From NCBI GenBank assembly GCA_933207985.1, contig OW240917.1, positions 244,948,769-245,012,768 of the forward strand: a DNA stretch of 64,000 nt. Reading direction: 5' to 3'. Below the pieces are notes generated by a model that saw nothing but the letters and a program-made list of their open reading frames with translations, did no database searches and was not told the origin of the DNA. Positions 52,971-64,000 of the stretch are shown piece after piece. Origin of the DNA: Pelobates cultripes (taxonomy: Eukaryota > Chordata > Amphibia > Anura > Pelobatidae). Each line of letters starts with the position of its first letter. Within the stretch, counting starts at the first letter, position 1. A program made the translations under genes and the position numbers.

Positions 52971-54699
52971 TGTATATTGCTGAATATATTACACTACTAT
53001 AATAAAAAGGATGTAATTTAGAGTCAATCCCGATCATAGAGCTTACACTCTAAAAAGAACTGTACAATACAGAGAATGAGGTCCCTGCTCACAGAGCTTA
53101 CAATCTAATATAAACAGTACAATACAGAGAGTGAGGTCCTTGCTCACAGAGCTTACACTCTAATATGAACAGTACAATACAAAGAAAGTGGTACTAGCTC
53201 ACAGAGCTTACAGTCTAATATAAACAGTACAATACAGAGAATGAGGTCCTTGCTCACAGAGCTTACATTCTAATCTGAACAGTACAATAAAGATAACGAG
53301 GTCCTTGCTCACAGATCTTACACTCTAATATAAACAGTACAATTAAAAGAGGGGGTTCCTTGCTCACAGAGTTTACACTCTAATATAAACCGTACAATAG
53401 AGAGTGAGGTCCTTGCTCACAGAGCTTACACTCTAATATGAACAGTACAATACAGAGAATGAGGTCCTTGCTCACAGAGCTTACACTCTAATATGAACAG
53501 TACAATACTGAGAATGAGGTCCTTGCTCACAGAGCTTACATTCTAATCTGAACAGTACAATAAAGATAACGAAGTCCTTGCTCACAGATCTTACACTCTA
53601 ATATAAACAGTACAATTAAAAGAGGGGGTTCCTTGCTCACAGAGCTTACACTCTAATATAAACCGTACAATAGAGAGTGGGGTCCTTGCTCACAGAGCTT
53701 ACACTCTAATATGAACAGTACAAAACATAGAATGAGGTCATGGCTCACAGAGCTTACACTCTAATATGAACAGTACAATACTGAGAATGAGCACCTGGCT
53801 GAGAGAGCTTACACTAATATGAACAGTATAATAGAGAAAATAAAGTCCTGGCTCACTGAGCTAACATTCTAATCTGAACAGTACAATAAAGATAACGAGG
53901 TCCTTGCTCACAGATCTTACACTCTAATATAAACAGTGCAATTAAAAGAGGGGGGTCCTTGCTCACAGAGCTTACACTCTAATATAAACAGTACAATAGA
54001 GAGTGAGGTCCTTGCTCACAGAGCTTACACTCTAATATGAACAGTACAATACAGAGAAAGAGGTCCTTGCTCACAGAGCTTACAGTCTAATATAAACAGT
54101 AAAACAGAGAATAAGGTCCTGGCTCACCAAGCTTACTATATAATACGAACAGTACAATAAAGAGAATGAGGTCCCTGATCACAGAGCTTACACTCTAACA
54201 TGAGCAGTACAATATAGAGAGGGAGGTCCTTGTTCACAGAGCGTACACTCTAATATGAACAGTATAATTCAGAAAGGAAGGTCCCTGCTTTAAGAGCTTA
54301 CAATCTAATATGAACAGTACACTACATTGATTGAGGTCCTTGCTCACAGAGCTTACATTCTAATAGAAACAGTACAATACAGAGAACGAGGACTTCGCTG
54401 AAAGAGCCTACACTCTAATATGAAGAGAACAATGCCGAGAATGAGGTCAAGGCTCACAAAGCTTACAGTCTAATACGAACAGTAAAATACAGAGAGGGTG
54501 GTCCTTGTTCACAGAGCTTACACTCTAGTATGAACAGTACAATACAATGTATGAGGTCCTTGCTCTCAGGGCTGACATTCTAATATGAACAGTATAATAC
54601 ACAGAGGAAGGTCCTTGCTCACAGAGCTTACACTCTAATATGAACAGTACAATACAGAGAATGAGGTCATGGCTCAGAGAGCTTACACTTTAATATGAA

Positions 54700-57600
54700 C
54701 AGTACAATACAGAGAATGAGTTCGTTGCTCACAGAGCTTACACTCTAATAAAAACAGTACACTACATTGAATGAGGTCCTTACTCACAGAGCTTACATTC
54801 TAATAGAAACAGTACAATACAGAGAACGAGGTCCTGGCTGAAAGAGCTTACACTCTAATATGAACATAACAATACAGAGAATGAGGCCCTTGCTCACAGA
54901 GCTTACACTCTAATATAAACATAAAAATACAGATAATGAGGTCCTGGCTCACAGGGATGACACTCTAATATGAACAGTACAATACAAAGAATGAGGTTCT
55001 TGCTCACAGAGCTTACACTTTAATATGAACAGTAAAATATAGAGAACGAGGTCCTGGCTCTCAGAGCTTACACTCTAATATGAACAGTACAATACAAAGA
55101 ATGAGGTCCTTGCTCACAGAGCTTACAATCTAATATCAACGGTACAATACTGAGAGGGAGGTCCCTGTTTTAAGAGTTTATAATCTAATATAAACGGTAC
55201 ACTACATTGAATGAGGTCCTTGCTCACAGAGCTTACATTCTAATAGAAACAGTACAATGCAGAGAACGAGGTCCTTGCTCACAGAGCTTACACTCTAATA
55301 TGAACATAACAATACAGAGAATGAGGTCCGGGCTCACATATCTTACAATCTAATATGAACAGTACTATACAGAAAGGGAGGTTCTTGCTCACACAGCTAA
55401 CGCTCTAATATGAACAGTACAATACAATGTATGAGGTCCTTGCTCACAGGGCTGACACTCTAATATTAACGGTATAATACTGAGAGGAAAGTCCCTACTA
55501 TAAGAGCTTACAATTTAATATAAACAGTACAATACAGAGAATGAGGTCCTTGCTCACAGAGCTTACAATCTAATATAAACAGTACAATACAGAGAATAAG
55601 GTCCTTGCTCACAGAGCTTACACTCTGATATGAACAGTCAAATACAGAGAATGAGGTCCTTGCTAACAGAGCTTACACTCTAATATGAACAGTACAATAC
55701 AGAGAATGAGGTCCTGGCTCTCAAAACTTACACTTTAATATGAACAGTATAATTCAGAAATGAAGGTCCCTGCTTTAAGAGCTTACAATCTAATATGAAC
55801 AGTACAATACAGAGGAAAATGCCTTGCTCACAGAGCTTACAATCTAATATGAACAGTACGATACAATGCATGAGGTCCTTGCTCACAGGGCTGACACTCT
55901 AATATGAACAGTATAATACTGAGAGGAAGGTTCCTACTCTAAGAGCTTACAATCTAATAAAAACAGTATAATACAGAGAATGAATATATATGAACAGTAT
56001 AATTGAGAAAGGAAAGTCCCTGCTTTAAGAGCTTACAATCTAATATGAACAGAATTATACAGAGAATGAGGTCCTTGCTCACAGAGCTTACACTCTAATA
56101 TGAACAGTACAATTCAGAGAATGAGGTCCTTGCTCAAAGAGCTTACACTCTAATATTAACAGTATAATACAGAAAATGAGGGCATGGCTTAATGAGCTTA
56201 TACTCTAATATGAACAGTACAAATCAAAGAGGGAGGTCCTTGCTCACAGAGCTTATACTCTAATATGAACAGTACAATACAGAGAATGAGGTCCTTGCTC
56301 ACAGAGCTTACACTCTAATATGAACAGTATAATTCAGAAAGGAAAGTCCCTGCTTTAATAGCTTACAATCTAATATGAACAGAACTATACAGAGAATGAG
56401 GTCAAGGCTCACAGAGCTTACACTCTAATATAAACAGTAGAATACAGAGAATGAGGTCCCTGCTCAAAGAGCTTACACTCTAATATTAACAGTATAATAC
56501 AGAAAATGAGGTCATGGCTTAATGAGCTTATACTCTAATATGGACAGTACATATCAAAGAGGGTGGTCCTTGTTCACAGAGCTTAAACTCTAATATGAAC
56601 AGTACAATACAGAGGAAAAGGCCTTGCTCACAGAGCTTACACTCTAATTTGAACAGTACAATACAGAGAATGAGGTCATTGCTCACAGAGCTTACACTCT
56701 AATATGAACAGTAGAATACAGTGAATGAAGTCCTAGCTCACTGAGCTTACACTCTATTTTGAACAGTACAATACAGACAATGATGTCCTTGCTCACAGAG
56801 CTTACAGTCTAAAGTAAACAGTTCAACACAAAGAATAAAGTCTTAGCTCAAAGAGCTTACACTCTAATATGAGCAGTACAATACAGAGAATGAGGTCCTT
56901 GCTAACAGAGCTTACACTCTAATATGAACAGTACAATACAGAGAATGAGGTCCCGGCTCTCAAAGCTTACACTCTAATATGAACAGTATAATACAGAGAA
57001 TGAGGCATTGCTCACAGAGCTTACACTCTAATATGAATAGTATAATTCAGAAATGAAGGTCGCTGCTTTAAGATCTTACAATCTAATATGAACTGTACAA
57101 TACATTGAATAAGGTCCTTTCTCACAGAGCTTATAATCTACTATGAACAGTACGATACAATGCATGAGGTCCTTGCTCACAGGGCTGACACTCTAATATG
57201 AACAGTATAATACAGAGAATGAGGCATTGCTCACGGTGCTTACACTCTAATATGAACAGTATAATTCAGAAATGAAGGTCCCTGCTTCAAGAGCTTACAA
57301 TCTAATATAAACAGTACAATACAGAGAGGGAGGTCCTTGCTCAAAGAGCTTACACTCTTATATTAACAGTATAATACAGAAAATGAGGTCATGGCTCAGT
57401 GAGCTTATACTCTAATATGAACAGTACAATTCAAAGAGGGAGGTCCTTGCTCACAGAGCTTATGCTCCAATATGAACAGTACAATACAGAGAATGAGGTC
57501 CTTGCTCACAGAGCTTACACTCTAATATGAACAGTATAATTCAGAAAGGAAAGTCCCTGCTTTAAGAGCTTACAATCTAATATGAACAGAACTATACAGA

Positions 57601-58590
57601 GAATGAGGTCCTTGCTCACAGAGCTTACACTCTAATATAAACAGTAGAATACAGAGGATGAGGTCCTTGCTCAAAGAGCTTACACTAATATTAACAGTAT
57701 AATAGAGAAAATGAGGTCATGGCTTAATGAGCTTAAACTCTAATATGAACAGTACAAATCAAAGAGGGAGGTCCTTGCTCACACAGCTTACACACTAATA
57801 TGAACAGTGCAATACAGAGAATGAAGTCCTAGCTCACTGAGCTTACACTCTAATTTGAACAGTACAATACAGAGAATGAGGTCCTAGCTCTCTGAGCTTA
57901 CACTCTAATTTGAACAGTACAATACAGAGAATGAGGTCATTGCTCACAGAGCTTACACTCTAATATGAACAGTACAATACAGTGAATGAAGTCCTAACTC
58001 ACTGAGCTTACACTCTAATTTGAACAGTACAATACAGACAATGATGTTCTTGCTCACAGAGTTTACAGTCTAAAGTAAACAGTTCAACACAAAGAATAAA
58101 GTCCTAGCTCAAAGAGCTTACACTCTAATATGAGCAGTACAATACAGAGAATGAGGTCCTTGCACACAGAGCTTACAATCTAATATAAACAGTACAATAC
58201 CGAGAATGAGGTCCTTGCTCACAGAGCTTACACTCTGATATGAACAGTCAAATACAGAGATTGAGGTCCTTGATCACAGAGCTTACACTCTAATAGGAAC
58301 AGTACAATACAGAGAATAAGGTCCTGGCTCTCAAAGCTTACACTCTAATATGAACAGTATAATACAGAGAATGAGGCATTGCTCGCAGAGCTTACACTCT
58401 AATATGAACAGTATAATTCAGAAATGAAGGTCCCTGCTTTAAGAGCTTACAATCTGAATATGAACAGTACAATACATTGAATAATGTCCTTTCTCACAGA
58501 GCTTATGCTCCAATATGAACAGTACAATGCAGAGAATGAGGTCCTTGCTCACAGAGCTTACACTCTAATATGAACAGTTCAATGCAGAGA
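54700..58590. repeat. First copy of near-identical satellite block (5,410-bp offset)
   Basis: From about 54700 the unit order and private variants match 60110 onward to the window end, e.g. GAGTTCGTTGCTC at 54719 and 60129. One difference found by eye: T55171 versus C60581. Confidence 0.9.
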
Positions 58591-60109
58591 ATGAGGTCAA
58601 GGCTCACAGAGCTTACAATGTAATATGAACAGTGCAATACAGAGAGGGTGGTCCTTGTTCACAGAGCTTACACTGTAATATGAACAGTACAATACAGAGG
58701 AAAATGCCTTGCTCACAGACCTTACTATCTAATATGAAGAGTACAATACAATGTATGAGGTCCTTGCTCACAGGGCTGACACTCTAATATGAACAGTATA
58801 ATACAGAGAATGAGGCATTGCTCACGGAGCTTACACTCTAATATGAACAGTATAATTCAGAAATGAAGGTACCTGCTTTAAGAGCTTACAATCTAATATA
58901 AACAGTACAATACAGAGAATGAGGCCCTGGCTCACTGAGCTTACACTCTGATATTAACAGTACAATACAGAGAGGGAGATTCTTGCTCACAAAGCTTACC
59001 CTCCAATATGAATATAACAATACAGAGAATGAGGTCCTGGCTCACAGAGCTTACACTCTAATATGAACAGTACAATACAGAGAATGAGGTCCTTGCTCAA
59101 AGAGCTTACACTCTAATATTAACAGTATAATACAGATAATGAGATCATGGCTCAATGAGCTTATACTCTAATATGACCAGTACAATTCAAAGAGGGAGGT
59201 CCTTGCTCACAGAGCTTATGCTCCAATATGAACAGTACAATACAGAGAATGAGGTCCTTGCTCACAGAGCTTACACTCTAATATGAACAGTTCAATGCAG
59301 AGAATGAGGTCAAGGCTCACAGAGCTTACAATGTAATATGAACAGTGCAATACAGAGAGGGTGGTCCTTGTTCACAGAGCTTACACTGTAATATGAACAG
59401 TACAATACAGAGGAAAATGCCTTGCTCACAAACCTTACTATCTAATATGAAGAGTACAATACAATGTATGAGGTCCTTGCTCACAGGGCTGACACTCTAA
59501 TATGAACAGTATAATACAGAGAATGAGGCATTGCTCACGGAGCTTACACTCTAATATGAACAGTATAATTCAGAAATGAAGGTACCTGCTTTAAGAGCTT
59601 ACAATCTAATATAAACAGTACAATACAGAGAATGAGGCCCTGGCTCACTGAGCTTACACTCTGATATTAACAGTACAATACAGAGAGGGAGATTCTTGCT
59701 CACAAAGCTTACCCTCCAATATGAATATAACAATACAGAGAATGAGGTCCTGGCTCACAGAGCTTACACTCTAATATGAACAGTACAATACAGAGAATGA
59801 GGTCCTTGCTCAAAGAGCTTACACTCTAATATTAACAGTATAATACAGATAATGAGATCATGGCTCAATGAGCTTATACTCTAATATGACCAGTACAATT
59901 CAAAGAGGGAGGTCCTTGCTCACAGAGCTTATGCTCCAATATGAACAGTACAATACAGAGAATGAGGTCCTTGCTCACAGAGCTTACACTCTAATATGAA
60001 CAGTATAATTCAGAAAGGAAAGTCCCTGCTTTAAGAGCTTACAATCTAATATGAACAGAACTATACAGAGAATTAGGTCCTGCTCACAGAGCTTACACTC
60101 TAATATAAA

Positions 60110-63100
60110 CAGTACAATACAGAGAATGAGTTCGTTGCTCACAGAGCTTACACTCTAATAAAAACAGTACACTACATTGAATGAGGTCCTTACTCACAGA
60201 GCTTACATTCTAATAGAAACAGTACAATACAGAGAACGAGGTCCTGGCTGAAAGAGCTTACACTCTAATATGAACATAACAATACAGAGAATGAGGCCCT
60301 TGCTCACAGAGCTTACACTCTAATATAAACATAAAAATACAGATAATGAGGTCCTGGCTCACAGGGATGACACTCTAATATGAACAGTACAATACAAAGA
60401 ATGAGGTTCTTGCTCACAGAGCTTACACTTTAATATGAACAGTAAAATATAGAGAACGAGGTCCTGGCTCTCAGAGCTTACACTCTAATATGAACAGTAC
60501 AATACAAAGAATGAGGTCCTTGCTCACAGAGCTTACAATCTAATATCAACGGTACAATACTGAGAGGGAGGTCCCTGTTTCAAGAGTTTATAATCTAATA
60601 TAAACGGTACACTACATTGAATGAGGTCCTTGCTCACAGAGCTTACATTCTAATAGAAACAGTACAATGCAGAGAACGAGGTCCTTGCTCACAGAGCTTA
60701 CACTCTAATATGAACATAACAATACAGAGAATGAGGTCCGGGCTCACATATCTTACAATCTAATATGAACAGTACTATACAGAAAGGGAGGTTCTTGCTC
60801 ACACAGCTAACGCTCTAATATGAACAGTACAATACAATGTATGAGGTCCTTGCTCACAGGGCTGACACTCTAATATTAACGGTATAATACTGAGAGGAAA
60901 GTCCCTACTATAAGAGCTTACAATTTAATATAAACAGTACAATACAGAGAATGAGGTCCTTGCTCACAGAGCTTACAATCTAATATAAACAGTACAATAC
61001 AGAGAATAAGGTCCTTGCTCACAGAGCTTACACTCTGATATGAACAGTCAAATACAGAGAATGAGGTCCTTGCTAACAGAGCTTACACTCTAATATGAAC
61101 AGTACAATACAGAGAATGAGGTCCTGGCTCTCAAAACTTACACTTTAATATGAACAGTATAATTCAGAAATGAAGGTCCCTGCTTTAAGAGCTTACAATC
61201 TAATATGAACAGTACAATACAGAGGAAAATGCCTTGCTCACAGAGCTTACAATCTAATATGAACAGTACGATACAATGCATGAGGTCCTTGCTCACAGGG
61301 CTGACACTCTAATATGAACAGTATAATACTGAGAGGAAGGTTCCTACTCTAAGAGCTTACAATCTAATAAAAACAGTATAATACAGAGAATGAATATATA
61401 TGAACAGTATAATTGAGAAAGGAAAGTCCCTGCTTTAAGAGCTTACAATCTAATATGAACAGAATTATACAGAGAATGAGGTCCTTGCTCACAGAGCTTA
61501 CACTCTAATATGAACAGTACAATTCAGAGAATGAGGTCCTTGCTCAAAGAGCTTACACTCTAATATTAACAGTATAATACAGAAAATGAGGGCATGGCTT
61601 AATGAGCTTATACTCTAATATGAACAGTACAAATCAAAGAGGGAGGTCCTTGCTCACAGAGCTTATACTCTAATATGAACAGTACAATACAGAGAATGAG
61701 GTCCTTGCTCACAGAGCTTACACTCTAATATGAACAGTATAATTCAGAAAGGAAAGTCCCTGCTTTAATAGCTTACAATCTAATATGAACAGAACTATAC
61801 AGAGAATGAGGTCAAGGCTCACAGAGCTTACACTCTAATATAAACAGTAGAATACAGAGAATGAGGTCCCTGCTCAAAGAGCTTACACTCTAATATTAAC
61901 AGTATAATACAGAAAATGAGGTCATGGCTTAATGAGCTTATACTCTAATATGGACAGTACATATCAAAGAGGGTGGTCCTTGTTCACAGAGCTTAAACTC
62001 TAATATGAACAGTACAATACAGAGGAAAAGGCCTTGCTCACAGAGCTTACACTCTAATTTGAACAGTACAATACAGAGAATGAGGTCATTGCTCACAGAG
62101 CTTACACTCTAATATGAACAGTAGAATACAGTGAATGAAGTCCTAGCTCACTGAGCTTACACTCTATTTTGAACAGTACAATACAGACAATGATGTCCTT
62201 GCTCACAGAGCTTACAGTCTAAAGTAAACAGTTCAACACAAAGAATAAAGTCTTAGCTCAAAGAGCTTACACTCTAATATGAGCAGTACAATACAGAGAA
62301 TGAGGTCCTTGCTAACAGAGCTTACACTCTAATATGAACAGTACAATACAGAGAATGAGGTCCCGGCTCTCAAAGCTTACACTCTAATATGAACAGTATA
62401 ATACAGAGAATGAGGCATTGCTCACAGAGCTTACACTCTAATATGAATAGTATAATTCAGAAATGAAGGTCGCTGCTTTAAGATCTTACAATCTAATATG
62501 AACTGTACAATACATTGAATAAGGTCCTTTCTCACAGAGCTTATAATCTACTATGAACAGTACGATACAATGCATGAGGTCCTTGCTCACAGGGCTGACA
62601 CTCTAATATGAACAGTATAATACAGAGAATGAGGCATTGCTCACGGTGCTTACACTCTAATATGAACAGTATAATTCAGAAATGAAGGTCCCTGCTTCAA
62701 GAGCTTACAATCTAATATAAACAGTACAATACAGAGAGGGAGGTCCTTGCTCAAAGAGCTTACACTCTTATATTAACAGTATAATACAGAAAATGAGGTC
62801 ATGGCTCAGTGAGCTTATACTCTAATATGAACAGTACAATTCAAAGAGGGAGGTCCTTGCTCACAGAGCTTATGCTCCAATATGAACAGTACAATACAGA
62901 GAATGAGGTCCTTGCTCACAGAGCTTACACTCTAATATGAACAGTATAATTCAGAAAGGAAAGTCCCTGCTTTAAGAGCTTACAATCTAATATGAACAGA
63001 ACTATACAGAGAATGAGGTCCTTGCTCACAGAGCTTACACTCTAATATAAACAGTAGAATACAGAGGATGAGGTCCTTGCTCAAAGAGCTTACACTAATA

Positions 63101-64000
63101 TTAACAGTATAATAGAGAAAATGAGGTCATGGCTTAATGAGCTTAAACTCTAATATGAACAGTACAAATCAAAGAGGGAGGTCCTTGCTCACACAGCTTA
63201 CACACTAATATGAACAGTGCAATACAGAGAATGAAGTCCTAGCTCACTGAGCTTACACTCTAATTTGAACAGTACAATACAGAGAATGAGGTCCTAGCTC
63301 TCTGAGCTTACACTCTAATTTGAACAGTACAATACAGAGAATGAGGTCATTGCTCACAGAGCTTACACTCTAATATGAACAGTACAATACAGTGAATGAA
63401 GTCCTAACTCACTGAGCTTACACTCTAATTTGAACAGTACAATACAGACAATGATGTTCTTGCTCACAGAGTTTACAGTCTAAAGTAAACAGTTCAACAC
63501 AAAGAATAAAGTCCTAGCTCAAAGAGCTTACACTCTAATATGAGCAGTACAATACAGAGAATGAGGTCCTTGCACACAGAGCTTACAATCTAATATAAAC
63601 AGTACAATACCGAGAATGAGGTCCTTGCTCACAGAGCTTACACTCTGATATGAACAGTCAAATACAGAGATTGAGGTCCTTGATCACAGAGCTTACACTC
63701 TAATAGGAACAGTACAATACAGAGAATAAGGTCCTGGCTCTCAAAGCTTACACTCTAATATGAACAGTATAATACAGAGAATGAGGCATTGCTCGCAGAG
63801 CTTACACTCTAATATGAACAGTATAATTCAGAAATGAAGGTCCCTGCTTTAAGAGCTTACAATCTGAATATGAACAGTACAATACATTGAATAATGTCCT
63901 TTCTCACAGAGCTTATGCTCCAATATGAACAGTACAATGCAGAGAATGAGGTCCTTGCTCACAGAGCTTACACTCTAATATGAACAGTTCAATGCAGAGA
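60110..64000. repeat. Second copy of near-identical satellite block
   Basis: Counterpart of 54700-58590; it continues beyond the window, so the full duplicated length is not visible. Confidence 0.9.

Larger units (their letters stand above)
53025..64000. repeat. 55-bp satellite array with higher-order duplications
   Basis: About 200 tandem units with consensus pieces GAGGTCCTTGCTCACAGAGC, TTACACTCTAATATGAACAG and TACAATACAGAGAAT. The array runs past the right window edge. Since 55 is not a multiple of 3, no frame is kept. Longer repeats of groups of units are seen with offsets of 713 bp and 5,410 bp. Confidence 0.95.

Noticed and set aside
53025..64000. CRISPR-like regular repeat spacing
   Set aside because: Whole 55-bp units are repeated with no unique spacers; this is a eukaryotic satellite.

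Overview
This is a vertebrate, most likely anuran amphibian, genomic window. It has large introns, very dense short TTAA-flanked inverted-repeat elements (of the Xenopus T2 / Kolobok-like type), hAT elements, a DIRS retroelement remnant and long satellite arrays. The species cannot be named from sequence alone.

Two protein-coding genes are supported, both on the + strand. (1) The 3' half of an adenosine deaminase gene (ada): five exons at 2046-2117, 8729-8830, 9000-9067, 12532-12661 and 13144-13239, with a poly(A) signal at 13356. Upstream exons lie outside the window or were not recognised. (2) A complete CCN-family gene best matched to CCN5 (WISP2): coding exons at 30755-30814, 33688-33904, 35648-35896, 39713-39915 and 44919-45140. 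They join in frame to 951 nt (316 residues plus stop), with signal peptide, IGFBP, VWC, TSP1 and an additional C-terminal cystine-knot (CT) exon. ADA and CCN5 are neighbours on human 20q13.12, so the pair supports both calls; from memory, their relative orientation differs here.

Layout: 1-625 purine-rich and CA/TG simple repeats; 2046-13380 ada with MITEs and one hAT element in its introns; 13.4-30.6 kb intergenic, dominated by two large hAT elements (14942-17102, 19710-22688) that carry internal TG/CA minisatellites, one of them split by an 830-bp insertion with a hammerhead-ribozyme-like motif; 30.7-46.2 kb CCN5, whose introns hold T2-type MITEs, a perfect 58-bp palindrome with hammerhead-like motifs on both strands, a 2.6-kb hAT element and a decayed DIRS-type reverse transcriptase; 47.1-49.5 kb minisatellite arrays; 50.5-52.5 kb a large TTAA-flanked foldback element; 53.0 kb to the end a 55-bp satellite with higher-order duplications.

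No operon-like or defence-type system is present. The most interesting observations are the CT domain in a CCN5-like gene (with apparent joint loss of one disulfide pair), the Gly in place of a substrate-binding Asp in the ADA active-site motif, the hammerhead-like foldbacks, and the near-identical 5,410-bp-offset duplication in the satellite. Exon borders come from splice motifs, reading phase and remembered family sequences; no database search or alignment was run.
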